NCBI RefSeq assembly: GCF_024586455.1
Contig: NC_065919.1
Location: forward strand, 43,376,839-43,440,838
Length of the DNA stretch: 64,000 bases
Reading direction: 5' to 3'
From: Bactrocera neohumeralis
Lineage: Eukaryota > Arthropoda > Insecta > Diptera > Tephritidae
Under the pieces are notes generated by a model that saw nothing but the letters and a program-made list of their open reading frames with translations, had not been told where the DNA came from and searched no databases. Positions 22,256 to 33,473 of this stretch are shown in pieces. Position 1 is the stretch's first letter, and each line of letters starts with the position of its first letter. The position numbers and the translations under genes are program-made.

Positions 22256-22333
22256 TAAGAAGTACTGCAATTCTAAAGAAAGGTAAGTATGTACAGGTAT
22301 AACGAGTTCACAGCGTGCCCATTGCTTAGGTAA

Positions 22334-22433
22334 NNNNNNNNNNNNNNNNNNNNNNNNNNNNNNNNNNNNNNNNNNNNNNNNNNNNNNNNNNNNNNNNNNN
22401 NNNNNNNNNNNNNNNNNNNNNNNNNNNNNNNNN
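22334..22433. other. Assembly gap, 100 Ns
   Basis: There are exactly 100 N bases. The round size suggests a gap of unknown true length. It removes the 5' end of the LINE that follows. Confidence 0.99.
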
Positions 22434-24642
22434 CCTTTTTTGGCCTGGGTTTGGGCCCGTACAAAAACACCCCCAGTGAATAAGTATAACCAGCCTCGGA
22501 TGAGAGACCCTCCTTTTGATGACGACCATGGCAAACGAAATAAGGACTACGAATTGAGGGCATGTACCTGGAATGTCCGGTCCCTTAATTGGGAAGGTGC
22601 CGCTGCCCAGCTGGTTGCTGTCCTCGTAAAAACAAAGGCTGACATCACCGCCGTCCAAGAGATGCAATGGACGTTAAAAGGACAGAGACGAGTAGGTCCT
22701 TGTGACACTTGTACTAGATTCCAGCATAAGAAGATTCATAAATTCACTACCAACCAGATCGATCATGTTGTGATAGACGGAAGGCACGTCTCCAGGCTGC
22801 CTACCTCGCTACGTTACGATCGACCACTACACGTGCGGGATGGGATAGATACCGAGAGTTGAAGAGGGAAGCGAGACGCATTTGTAGACAGAGGAAGAAA
22901 GTGGCCGAAATGCGTGAGAACGAAGAGCTTGATAGCTGGCCGACAGGGGTAATGCTCGAAAGTGCTATGAAAAAATGCGACGGCTTACAGAAGGTTTCAA
23001 GACCGCAGCATACTCTTGTAGAACCCCCAAAGGTGATCTAGTCACTGATGCCCAGAGCATACTTAAATTATGGAGGGAACACTTCTCCAGCCTGCAGAAT
23101 GGCATTGAACGCACAACACCAGGAGAAGGGGAACCCGATTCCCCAATCGATAACGATGGAGCAGACGTTCCATTACCCGACCATGAAGAAGTTCAAATAG
23201 CAATTGCCCGCCTGAAGAACAACAAAGCGGCAGGGGCCGACGGATTGCCGGCCGAGCAATTCAAACACGGCGGCGAAGAACTGATAAGGAGCATGCATCA
23301 GCTTCTTTGTAAAGTATGGTCGGACGAAAGCATGCCCAACGATTGGAATTTAAGTGTCCATCCAATCCATAAAAAAGGAGACCCCACTATCTGCGCCAAC
23401 TACCGTGGGATTAGCCTCCTCAACATCGCATATAAGGTTCTATCGAGCGTACTGTGTGAAAGATTAAAGCCCACCGTCAACAAACTGATTGGACCTTATC
23501 AATGTGGCTTTAGACCTGGAAAAGACCCGTGAAAAGAGAATCGCCACACACCACCTCTTCGTCGATTTCAAAGCTGCTTCCGACAGCACGAAAAGGAGCT
23601 ACCTTTATGCCGCGATGTCTGAATTTGGTATCCCCGCAAAAATAATATGGCTGTGTAAGCTGACGTTGAGCAACACCAAAAGCTCCGTCAGAATCGGGAA
23701 GGACCTCTCCGAGCAGTTCGATACCAAGCGAGGTTTCAGACAAGGCGGTTCCCTATCGTGCGACTTTTTCAACCTGTTTTTGGTAAAAATAGTTTGAGCC
23801 GCAGAATTAAATAGAGAAGGTACCATCTTCTGTAAGAGTGTACAGCTGCTGGCGTATGCCGATGATATTGATATCATCGGCCTCAACACCCGCGCCGTTT
23901 CTCCAGGCTGGACAAGGAAGCAAAAGAAATGGGTCTGGCAGTGAACGAGGGCAAGACGAAATATCTCCTGTCATCAAACAAACAGTCGTCGCGCTCGCGA
24001 CTTGGCACTCATGTCATTGTTGACAGTCATAACTTTGAAGTTGTAGATAATTTCGTCTATCTTGTCAGCCTAGAAATCCAACGCAGAATAACTCTTGCCA
24101 ACAGGTGTTACATCGGACTGAGTAGGCAATTGAAAAGTAAAGTCCTCTCTCGACGAATAAAAGCCAAACTCTATAAGTCGCTCATAATTCCCGTCCTGCT
24201 ATATGGTGCAGAGGCTTGGACGTTGTCAACAACTGATGAGTCGACGTTGCGAGTTTTCGAGAGAAAAGTTCTGCGAAAGATTTATGGTCCTTCGCGCATT
24301 GGCCACGGCGAATATCGCATTCGATGGAACGATGAGCTGTACGACATATATGACGACATGTACATAGTTCAGCGAATTAAATGCGTTATGCTACGCTGGC
24401 TAGGTCATGTTGTCCGGATGGATGAAAACGCTCCAGCTCTGAAAGTATTCGACGCAGTGCCCGCTGGATCAAGAGGAAGGGAAGACCTCCACTCCGTTGG
24501 AAGGACCAGGTGGAGAAGGACCTGAGCTACGCTTGGAGTATCAATTGGCGCCACTTAGCGAAAGGTACAAAAACGACTGGCGCGCTGTTGTTAACTCGGC
24601 TATAATCGCGTAAGCGGTGTCTACGCCAATTAAGAAGAAGAA
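22434..24642 (+). mobile_element. RTE-like LINE, best-preserved copy
   Basis: After the gap the 5' leader runs to about 22545. The AP-endonuclease part starts ELRACTWNVRSLNWEG and ADITAVQEMQWT, then is cut by a deletion to QIDHVVIDGRHVS. Then come RLKNNKAAGADGLPAEQFKH (about 23207), NYRGISLLNIAYKVL (about 23399), QCGFRPGK, motif A FVDFKAASDS (Phe changed to Ser), SEFGIPAKIIWLCKLTLSN, motif B RGFRQGGSLSCDFFNL, catalytic LLAYADDIDIIG (about 23848-23880), KTKYLLSS, LLYGAEAWTLS, LRVFERKVLRKIYG and LGHVVRMDENAPALKVFDA. The 3' end is ACTCGGCTATAATCGCG, CTACGCC and GAAGAAGAA. Frameshifts make it inactive, but it is the reference copy for eight other fragments here. Confidence 0.9.
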
Positions 24643-25039
24643 TAAAGTTTTTCCCATGGTAATAATCATCAGACACAGACTAATTGGCGTATATATAGGA
24701 AGAGAAAGTTCAAAGGAAAAAAAAATTGTATTAATAAAGAAAAATGTTTCTCGATTTGATTTAGAACGAAGTGTAAATGAAAAAATTTGGTCAGATGGTA
24801 TCCCTTCTCTCTTCATCGGTTTTCTGCTCTACGACAGTTCCACAACAATTTTAGACCGCATTCATACTTCTGCAGTATACATGGTTATGTTTATAGGTGG
24901 ATATTGGACTTGACAAGAATAGATAACATGAGTTATTTCACCTTTCTTCTATCTTCTTTCTTATTAAAGAATAGAAATCGCTTTCAACACACGTAAATTC
25001 TCACAATTTACTTTACAATTAACTTGGACTGACGTAAGG
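24643..25039. other. AT-rich non-coding stretch
   Basis: I see no supported gene or repeat between the LINE tail and the Tc1-like fragment. Confidence 0.4.
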
Positions 25040-25240
25040 CACGACTTGGCATATTTTACACCGAGATCTTAAATTGAAAGTGTACAAAATACAGCTTGTG
25101 CAAGAACTGAAGCCGCTGGATCTTCCCAAGCTACATCGCCTCACTCTATGGGCTCCTGAAAAGTTCAAAGAAGATACGACGTTTTCGATAATAAACATTC
25201 AACACTATATTTGAAGTTTCTGTGTTTTTTCTTAGGAAAC
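25040..25240 (+). mobile_element. Tc1-like (DUF4817-type) fragment with core deletion
   Basis: The plus strand reads LKLKVYKIQLVQELKPLDLP, then KLHRLTLWAPEKFKEDTTFS, the end of the DNA-binding part just before the first catalytic Asp. After TTTTCG it jumps straight to the 3' terminal sequence (ATAAACATTCAACACTATAT, then TTCTGTGTTTTTTCTTA), which also ends the copy at 3285-4262. The whole catalytic domain is missing. Confidence 0.75.
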
Positions 25241-26879
25241 CTTGAAATGTATCACCCAATATATTGCACCCAAAAATTTTAGATAGAAGCCTAAAACAAT
25301 AAATTTCTGACTCACAGATACATCCAAATAGGTAAACTGAACTAAACCGACTCCGATCAGAGTAAAAAACTCCACAACGCCCCTCGCAACTGTCAGTTAG
25401 GCGAATACCACTCATTGGACAAAGAATTCCAGCACTCCATTCATCTATTAAAGCATTCGAGCACTGTATTTAGTTGACCCAAATCCAGAGTAGCGTAGTG
25501 CAAACATTGACACGAGTGCAGTGTGTACAAAAACCGGAGCACTTCACATGACATGACTGACACAAACAACGTACGGCTATACAAAATTCTCTCTTGTTAA
25601 ATGGAATGTTGTTTTTTGATAATATTTTTTCCTCACACACACACACACAAACAGATGTGAGTGTATTCTAGTTGCAGTCGCCAAGTGACCTCTGCAGTAG
25701 CCCTAACATTGGCAATGGGACCATGCCTACAAGTTGGACGCATTCGTACCAGCGCTACATAGATACATACAAACACTGAACTGCAGTTTGCATTTAATTA
25801 CAGCGGAGTTCGGGCGCTCCAACTTTAGCCAATTAAACGGTGACATGTCAACAGCAACCGCAGTGAATTGAAACGAGTGCCCCCAAATGCACTGGACACA
25901 CCGCGCTCCCAGCCATTGAGTGTTAACCGCCCAGCACTCCGACCTCAGCTGCATGTAGTGCACATACACGTATGCGCGTGTGTGTTAGTCAGCTAACGTG
26001 TTGGGGACACAATGGCTGCCATCAACAACACCTACATGTCCACATCACTTCTTCACCGGACTTCAGCGCTGCCCAGTCGTCGAGACAAAACAAAAGCAAG
26101 AAATTAATGCTTCAAGTGGCTGAGCACTGCAGTTAGCTGCACGAGTTTTGAGTGGCTTTTCAATCAGTTTCAGTGAGTTTTTTAATGCGTTCATACTCCA
26201 CACATATTTCCCAACTCTTGATTTCCCCGCCGCACAGCATAGCCCCTCTCTACTTTGCGTCAGCTCGCTCCACTTCAGTGGCTACAATTTACAATGAAAT
26301 GCCAAATTTTTCCAGCGATGCTTCAATTTTTTTTTACACAGACATATTTTTTTTGTTAATGTACATTTTGAAGTTCAGTGCAATAACAACAATGAGTACA
26401 TCATCAACGTCATCGGCAAACACGTCCAGTCATCATCGACGTGCTGAAGTGCGCATCATTTGCCACTGACAGCCGTTTTTCGGAACTTGCAAAAAGAAAG
26501 CGAATGAATTGCGAGAGTTCACTGTATTTAAGGGATCAATCACTACAAATATGCAAAATGCAAAACGAAGTAACTGGGGAGCATTTGAAACTGCTGCAAA
26601 ATGAGTTTGCCTTCCTCTACTTTAATTCACACGTGACAAGTGATTTTTACATCAATCGTGCAAATTGGCCAGCAAAAACGCTATTCAATGTTGCTTCAGC
26701 GCATTATGATGGAGTAATTAACGCCTTGCTATGTTGCAGTCGTCTTCCAACCCGATCTAACAAATTATTTCACCTGTCTAGTGTTAGAAGTACGCATAAT
26801 AGAAGAGGTTAAGGCTGTTTCAATGAACTCATGCAAGCAGAGCTGTATGTACAGAGAAGATAGGAGCTCGGAAAGTATG
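25241..26879. other. Unannotated stretch with unrecognised open frames
   Basis: A CA run lies at 25634-25648. A short plus-strand frame starts at 26392 in a good insect start context (AACAACAATGAG) and reads MSTSSTSSANTSSHHRRAEV, then stops after 25 codons. A 123-codon frame follows (26441-26812, with KMQNEVTGEHLKLLQNEFAF) but has no recognised domain or splice support. I cannot name a gene here. Confidence 0.25.
26441..26812 (+). CDS. Unrecognised 123-codon open frame, low support
   Basis: The frame starts MLKCASFATDSRFSELAKRK and includes KMQNEVTGEHLKLLQNEF and SHVTSDFYINRANWPAKT. I recognise no domain, signal peptide or membrane segment. No repeat family in the window overlaps it, and its composition is less biased than the other unassigned frames. 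It could be a host exon read past its splice sites, or chance. The family E mariner lies 68 bp downstream. Confidence 0.12.
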   Translation: MLKCASFATDSRFSELAKRKRMNCESSLYLRDQSLQICKMQNEVTGEHLKLLQNEFAFLYFNSHVTSDFYINRANWPAKTLFNVASAHYDGVINALLCCSRLPTRSNKLFHLSSVRSTHNRRG

Positions 26880-27818
26880 CAAGGTCTGTCGCAAAAGAAA
26901 CAGAACTTTTTAAATATAACTGTTCCTGGTGGCGCCACCTATTGGTGGGTATATGAAATAAAAAGTTTGATCTCTTGTTGACATTTCGTAAAAATTTTAA
27001 GACAATTGGATAACTACAATCGATGTTATCGATCAAAAAGTGACAGCAGCTTTTGGTCTTCGGTCGTAAAATGCATTTTGAACAAAGAGCAAATATTAAA
27101 TTTTGTTTTAAACTTGGGAAAACGTTTACTGAAACAATTCAAATGATGAAAAAAGTTTATGGGGATCAGTGCCTATCCCGTAGTAATGTGCATGAGTGGT
27201 TTAAGCGATTCCAAGAAGGTCGTTAGGACCTCTGTGACGATCAGAAGTCGGTCGTCTTCAGAAGTCAAAAATAAAGACAATGCTGATTTGTTTTTACGTT
27301 TCCGATGGTATTGTACACCGAGAGTTCGTCCCACCTGGCCAAACGATTAATGCTGTGTTTTACCTTGGTGTTATGAAGCGTCTTTTGTCACGCATTCGTC
27401 GTGCTCGACCACAATACCGTGAGGCAGGGTCCTGGCGCCTGTTGTACGATATTGCGCCGTGTCATCGGTCGACGCTTGTCACTGATTTTTTCACAAAAAC
27501 TTCATATTAACCATTAATCACTCACCTGATCTGGCACCCTGTGATTTTTACCTATTTGGAAAACTTCATTTGCCCATGAAAGGACACTGGTTTCAGGACA
27601 TTTCAGCTGTCCAAAAGGCGACGACCGATATTCTCAAGAGCATTCCGAAAAATGACCTTAAACACTCATTTGAATTGCTAATTGACCGGGCTAAACGCTG
27701 TATCGAAGCACAAGGAAACTACTTGGAATAAAAAAATATAACTTTTGAAAAATATTAATTTTTTGTTGTTTTGTTAATTTTTTGTTTAACAGTCCTGTTT
27801 CTTTTGCGACAGACCTTG
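26880..27818 (+). mobile_element. Mariner family E, 939-bp deletion derivative with both TIRs
   Basis: The left end is CAAGGTCTGTCGCAAAAG; the right end, reverse-complemented, is identical over that stretch. TA follows the right end; the left side reads TG where TA is expected. The plus strand keeps the N-terminal DNA-binding part MHFEQRANIKFCFKLGKTF and VYGDQCLSRSNVHEWFKRFQ, with a stop in the GRED region. At DDQKSVVFRSQK it jumps with a frameshift to KTMLICFYVSDGIVHREF, PPGQTINAVFYLGVMKRLL and LLYDIAPCHRSTLVTDF. The D1 segment is deleted and the D2 motif LLHDNAPCH reads LLYDIAPCH. The copy at 9985-10660 has the same deletion junction. Confidence 0.9.
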
Positions 27819-27917
27819 TATATGATATGTATAGCATGTGAACCGCTGATTCATCAATTTATTTGAAACATTTTTTTTGTTTTTTTGTAGAAAAAAGAAT
27901 TTGAGTCTTCTGCAAAA

Positions 27918-28456
27918 GAAACAAAAGTCTTGCGGTATTTTCGCTAGTTGGCGCTGAAAGCGCGTAGTTCTAGTTTTATTCGTCGCATCGGGTCATGCTA
28001 TACCTTTTTGGAAAGCTCATTTCACGCGCTAACACGGGTTTAATTGATTGTCGTTTCTTTTAAGTCGTTCGTGAGTTATAGCGTCGCAAACATGGAGCAA
28101 AATAAAGAGCAAATACGGCATATTTTACAGTACTACTACGATAAAGGCAAAAATGCATCTCAAGCCGCCAATAAAATTTGTGCAGCTTATGGACCCGATA
28201 CAGTTTCCATTTCCACCACACAACGATGGTTTCAACGTTTTCGTTCTGGTGTAGAGGTGGTCGAAGATGCGCCACGCTCCGGAAGGCCTGTTGTCGAAAT
28301 TTGCGATAAAATCGCTGAATTGGTCGAAAGAGACCGGCATAGTAGCAGCCGTAGCATCGGTCAAGAGCTGGGCATGAGTCATCAAAAATTTATTTCAATT
28401 TCAATAAAAAAAAAAAAAAAATCAATAAAAATACCGCAAGACTCTTTTGACAACCC
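27918..28456 (+). mobile_element. Mariner family C, internal deletion derivative
   Basis: Inverted ends share AGTCTTGCGGTATTTT (27927-27942, and inverted AAAATACCGCAAGACT at 28428-28443). The right end continues CTTTTGACAACCCA. Between them lies the 5' part of the transposase gene, joined within codons to an A-rich 3' end, so the whole catalytic domain is missing. The same join is seen at 59827-59966. The right end abuts the start of a family A repeat. Confidence 0.85.
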
Positions 28457-28475
28457 ATTAGTTTTGTTCACATAA
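28092..28475 (+). CDS. Truncated mariner transposase: N-terminal DNA-binding domain only
   Basis: This open frame is uninterrupted from ATG at 28092, chosen because it begins the family-typical MEQNKEQIRHILQYYYDKG. It encodes KNASQAANKICAAYG, TTQRWFQRFRSGVEVVEDA, PRSGRPVVEICDKIAEL, DRHSSSRSIGQELGMSH, i.e. the paired helix-turn-helix that binds mariner ends. It then runs into KKKKKSIKIPQDSFDN from the 3' end. About 127 residues remain of the roughly 340-350 usual for mariner transposases, with no DDE residues. If expressed, it could bind element ends without cutting; that is inference. A 16-codon upstream extension in frame is possible. Confidence 0.55.
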   Translation: MEQNKEQIRHILQYYYDKGKNASQAANKICAAYGPDTVSISTTQRWFQRFRSGVEVVEDAPRSGRPVVEICDKIAELVERDRHSSSRSIGQELGMSHQKFISISIKKKKKSIKIPQDSFDNPLVLFT

Positions 28476-29303
28476 CGGTTGTTTGTAAGTCCTAAAACTA
28501 AAAGAGTCAGATATAGGGTTATATATACCAAAGTGATTAGGGTGACGAGTAGAGTCGAAATCCGGATGTCTGTCTGTCCGTCCGTCTGTCCGTCCGACCG
28601 TCCGTGCAAGCTGTAACTTGAGTAAAAATTGAGATATCATGATGACGGTACACGTATTTCTTGGCTCCATAAGAAGGTTAGGTTCGAAGATGGGCAAAAT
28701 CGGCTCACTGTCACGCCCACAAAATGGCGAAATCCGAAAACCAATAAAGTGTCCTAACTAAGCCATAAATAAAGATATTAAAGTGAAATTTGGCACAAAG
28801 ATTCGCATTAGAGAGGGGCATATTTGGACGTAATTTTTTTGGAAAAGTGGAGGTGGCCCCGCCCCCTACTAAGTTTTATGTACATATCTCGGAAACTATA
28901 TAGCTATGTCAACCAAACTCTAAAGAGTCGTTTCCTTCAGGCTCTTCCATATACAGTTCAAAAATGGATAATAACCACGCCCACCTCCCATACAAAGGTT
29001 ATTTTGAAAATCACTAAAAGTGCGTTAGCCGAATAACAAAAAACGTCAGAAACACTAAATTTTACGGAAGAAATGACAGAAGGAAGCTGCAGCCAGACTT
29101 TGTTAAAAAATTGAAAATGGGCGTGGCGTCGCCCACTTATGGACCAAAAACCATATCTCAGGAACTACTAATGTAATTAATTTTACAGCAAAATAAAAAA
29201 ATATGTAAATGACGGATAATGAAATCTCGATTATCACTTTATCATGCGAGAGTATAAAATGTTCGGTGACACCTGAACTTAGCCCTTCCTTACTTGTTAC
29301 GAA
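28457..29303 (+). repeat. Dispersed non-coding repeat family A, copy 1
   Basis: It starts at GTTTTGTTCACATAACGG, carries the tetranucleotide block TGTC/CGTC (about 28566-28605), GCAAGCTGTAACTTGAG, repeated CCACGCCC-type boxes, and ends with the hairpin-like GTTCGGTGACACCTGAAC (about 29261-29278) and CCTTCCTTACTTGTT. Compared with copy 62289-63348, about 180 bp is missing near 29175-29205. The first hairpin is absent because the mariner family C element abuts here. Confidence 0.85.
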
Positions 29304-29736
29304 TATCTTCGCGCAAAAAAAATGGAGTAATTTTGGAACCAATCGTCTTTCCACATTTTTTAGGCCAAAATGACTCTCACTGATACTTCCACTATTCCCA
29401 CGATGCCAGTAAGCCCTCTAACTGGTAATTTTTTATTCTCAAGCACCATATTTTATTGACATGTTGATCATCAGTAGTAGTTGATGGCCGTCCAGAACGT
29501 AGTTTGTCCTCAACGCGTTCTCGACCCTCTGCTGGCAACAAACAATTATCACCGAAGGCCTTTTCTAACATTCCGACACCAGACATTTGATTCCGCACAA
29601 AAAACTTAATGGAACTACATTGTTGAATAAATTCCTCTTCGTAAAAATCGCCGAATGTACTTTACGCGAATGATTATTTTGATGTGAAATTTAGCACAGT
29701 TATCACGAACAGTCATACCAACCTTAGAAAAAAACA
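29304..29736 (-). mobile_element. Mariner family A, 5' part
   Basis: On the minus strand: leader TAAATTTCACATCAAAAT (about 29680), then coding remnants VRNQMSGVGMLEKAFGDNCL, EGRERVEDKLRSGRPSTTT, DDQHVNKIWC and LGLKNVERRLVPKLLHFF, which are the N-terminal DNA-binding part and the start of the linker. It matches 58385-58880. It is broken by small deletions and ends before the catalytic domain. It lies in the loop between two facing family A repeats. Confidence 0.75.
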
Positions 29737-30660
29737 AGTAAGGAAGGGCTAAGTTCGGGTGTCACCGAACATTTTATACTCTCGCATGGTAAAGTGATAA
29801 TCGAGATTTCATTATTCGTCATTTAAATATTTTTCAAATACCGTATTTTTGTAAAGTTTTATTCCGCTATCATCATTGGTTCCTAATGTTTATACTCGTA
29901 TTATACAGAGAAGGCATCAGATGGAATTCAAAATAGCTTTATATTGGAAGAAGGCGTGGTTGTGAACCGATTTCACCCATATTTCGTACATGTCATCAGG
30001 GTGTTAAGAAAACATTATATACCGAATTTCATTGAAATCGGTCTAGTAGTTCCTGAGATATGGTTCTTGGTCCATAAGTGGGCGGCGCCACGCCCATTTT
30101 CAATTTTTAAAAAAAGCCTGGATGCAGCTTCCTTCTGCCACTTCTTCCGTAAAATTTAGTGTTTCTGACGTTTTTTATGAGTCGGTTAACGCACTTTTAG
30201 TGATTTTCAACATAACCTTTGTATGGGAGGTGGGCGTGGTTATTATCCGATTTCTTCCATTTTTGAACTGTATATGGAAATGCCTTAAAAAAACGGCTCT
30301 GTAGAGTTTGGTTGACATAGCTATAGTAGTTTCCGAGATATGTACAAAAAACTTAGTAGGGGGCGGGGCCACGTCCACTTTTCCAAAAAAATTACGTCCG
30401 AATATGCCCCTCCCTAATGCGATCCTTTGTGTCATAATTTCACTTTAATATCTTTATTTATGGCTTAGTTATGTCACTTTAGTATGTTTGAGTGTTATAC
30501 GCCTTATTTTAAAATCGTGGGCGTTAATAAAAATTATTTTTACTAAATTTTATATCTACTCTTGTTTTCCCTATTCTCGTCCAACCAATGTAACAACGCA
30601 AATTCGAAATATTCACTTTGGTATATAGCCCAATCCTTTTAGTTTTAACTTACAAACAAG
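29737..30660 (-). repeat. Dispersed non-coding repeat family A, copy 2 (inverted)
   Basis: Reversed, it ends with the same AACAAGTAAGGAAGGGC and hairpin-like TTCGGGTGTCACCGAA (29737-29772) and includes GGCGGCGCCACGCCC, GGTGGGCGTGGTTAT and GGGCGGGGCCACG boxes. The 5' start of the family is recognisable at 30610-30660 (CAAAGTGAATATTTCG-side and the ACTAAAAGGATTGGG part on the minus strand). It forms an inverted pair with 28457-29303. Confidence 0.8.
30525..30575 (+). repeat. 51-bp perfect direct repeat, left copy
   Basis: It is identical to 30761-30811 (starting TAATAAAAATTATTTTTACT and ending TTGTTTTCCCTATT). Weaker similarity (ATTTTAAAATCGT) extends upstream of both. Confidence 0.85.
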
Positions 30661-30760
30661 ATCTTCAACTCACCCGTTTCGACATGGGTTTTCGTGCGAA
30701 ATCTAAATTAAATACTTTTGGCAACATTTTAAAATCGTTGCATCAGTTTCGCTAAAGTTC

Positions 30761-30811
30761 TAATAAAAATTATTTTTACTAAATTTTATATCTACTCTTG
30801 TTTTCCCTATT
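30761..30811 (+). repeat. 51-bp perfect direct repeat, right copy
   Basis: It is identical to 30525-30575, offset by 236 bp. Confidence 0.85.
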
Positions 30812-33039
30812 ACATATATGGAGACCCGTTTGATGGCAATATCATTACTTCACCGTGTCATAACCGTGACTGTCGCTTCGATGTAGACCTTTCAGCAAAA
30901 CATCACGCGAGTCATTCGTCAGTTACCAGTCAAATTGCACGAACGAGTCATCTAAAGAGACTCAACGGATGGATAAAGAATGTTCCTTCGATGGATTTGC
31001 ATGGCATTTTTTTCTATTTTCGCCAGAGTTTCATATTCTTCTGTTCTCAATAGAATCTATTAATAGACAGAAGTTGTTAGAAGTTTTGTATTCAAATTGC
31101 CGATACTGTGGGAGGAATGCAAAAGGTTATTGGATTCATAAGAATGTAATCATATTAACTTCAACAAGTTATTCTGTGTCACTTACTTATCAGATAAAAG
31201 CAGTCAAGCTTAAACAAGTGTGCCTTAAGTGACTATTCACAACAAATAGTCGAATTCCTTTATGAAAGACGTTTTGGTACATCAACACCAACGCAGCAAT
31301 TAAGGACATATTCGAGCATTAAGTCCGCTAAGCCAAAAACGCAAACACATGTAGGAGTACATATAGAATCATATTAATAAAATTAAATGCAATAAAAATC
31401 TCCTTCACAGCTTGTTGAAATATCTCACAAATAAATACACGTTCATAATACAGATTGTGAATTGTGATTTGTTTTCATTTTTATTATGTATTGTGTTTAT
31501 ACAATATGCAGTGTAATCTTTCATACCCAATTACCACAGAAATTGACAGCCTTTTGAACTGTGGCAGCAATCAACCCCCAAAATATACGACCCAAGACCT
31601 CGCAGGCAGACACATATGCTCATCCTTATTTATGGTATATACAAACTTGTATGTAGTACTTTTTAAATAAAGCAAATACAATTGCAAGTGTTTGGAAATT
31701 AATCAAAGTCTACATTGAGAAATCAACAAATGTACTATATTTCTTCAAATATATATGGTATAGTATGTAAATACATATGTGAATATATGTATTTTATATA
31801 ATACAAGTATATACCCCAGTCGTAAAATGGACTACCTTTAAACTTTAGAAGGTAACAAAATCCTAGCTGGTCACTTAACCGTCATTTCTCAGCTTTCAGT
31901 TCAGAATTTTACGAGTTTCAGACCGGTTTAAAGTGCATACAGAAGAATCTTGTTTAATTTATAAACTTTAAAGTATTTTATTAAAAAAGACTTCGATTTA
32001 CATTTTGTTTAGCTCTTCCAGACTTAGTTAAATATCAATGTAATATCTTTTTCGAAACCTACTTTTCTAAAAACTAGATTCCGTCTAGTCATGAAATTCT
32101 TTACATCTTCAGCTATTTATCATCTTGAACAAACGTTTCATTTCATTTTAGTGCGCTTTTATTTGAGTTTGTCTTACATCATCCCTTAATATAACACTGG
32201 CACATCTTGCCTTATAACCTTATCAAACTTCGTCTTCCCGCGCAAGCTCTCCTTTGATTTGGTTTTATTCATGTTTATACCAGTATTTCTTTCATTTGAG
32301 AAAATGAAATGAATACCAATTTTCAGTAAAAGTAATTTATTGTGTGCCATTTGCAATTTTAATCTCATATCGAGACAAACATATGTCCTCGTGTCTATTA
32401 AGCGTAATGCACATATTCGTGGCTATATGTGTATACTGAGCGATATTTGTGGATACATTCAATGAAGAGTGTTCAATCACCACATATTTGCAGCTTTAAA
32501 TTAATGTTAGCTAATCTCGACCACTGTTTTGATAATTTATCAATTGAAGCTTTTATTTATTTCCTGATCCTGATTACTCACTAAATTAATTACCAAATAT
32601 AACTTCATCTAAATGTGCTAGTAATGTAAACCCTTAGCTTTTCTGAAGTACTTCTTGATTACAAATATATTTAATACATTTTTGTGATTTTTTTTCATAA
32701 CAAAATTACATTCCTCATCTTTATCTCACTCTCTATGCATATATTTTGAATTAGACGTTATTTAGGTGGCGACGACTTTCATCCCTAGTGCAATTGATAT
32801 ATTTTAGAAATTTGGCGCTCTTATTATAATTTATATAATTGCTTCTGCGGGTGAGGGACGAAAATATCAAAGTTATCGTGATAGTTACGTTATGTGTCAC
32901 TTACTTGTCATTAGGAATCCATTTTTCTCATCCACTTTTTATTGTTTAGCAAACTTGCTGCGTATTTCTGGTTAATTTTCCAGACTACGGACCAGTGTTT
33001 ATCGATGGTTTGGTTAATTGAATCAAGGTCGTAGATCAC
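30812..33039. other. AT-rich non-coding stretch
   Basis: I see no supported gene here. TATA-rich tracts occur near 31740-31815. The open frames are short and unsupported. Confidence 0.4.
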
Positions 33040-33240
33040 TCCAAAAAATGCCTTCTGGCATCGTGTGACTTCTTTTCATTCCCGTTCGGAAAAACATACC
33101 ATGAGGTCAACGTTTTTCAACACATGAAGAGGCGGTTGAGAGATATGTCTTGCAGATATCTCAATCAGAGCGGCGAAAGTACTTCGACAGTTCGTGCAAA
33201 CGCATGCCAAAGGGTACATGTGTTTGATATTTTTTTTGTT
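33040..33240 (+). mobile_element. Mariner family D, C-terminal fragment
   Basis: The plus strand reads LASCDFFSFPFGKTYHEVNV, then FQHMKRRLRDMSCRYLNQSG, followed by shifted remnants of the FENWF-RMQKCID block. The pattern matches the minus-strand C-terminus of the element at 36543-37929 (VFRYPTVDALKRHALEIS). The third catalytic Asp (SCDFF) is still there, but only about 200 bp remain. Confidence 0.55.
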
Positions 33241-33473
33241 CTCTTATCTCGAACTATAAAGGCAGCCCTGGTATTAACACTTACATGTAGTATTGAGAAC
33301 TTTTTTTAAAAAGTCTATTAAATATTTGTCTTTAAGATGTGCAGTATGGTGAGAATGCTACATAGCAGGAGCCAGTTAGATGAATTTTCATAGACACAAG
33401 TGTTAAAAATATAGAACTAATTAATTCGGAAAAGAGCTTCAATGCAATATTTGAAAGTGTAAATTGTCGAAGA

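Noticed and set aside
22178..22667. Frames that run through the N gap
   Set aside because: They are open only because N codons cannot be stops.
24541..24816. Minus-strand frame over the LINE tail
   Set aside because: It is the antisense of the LINE 3' end and tail; the same string appears antisense at 12663-12760.
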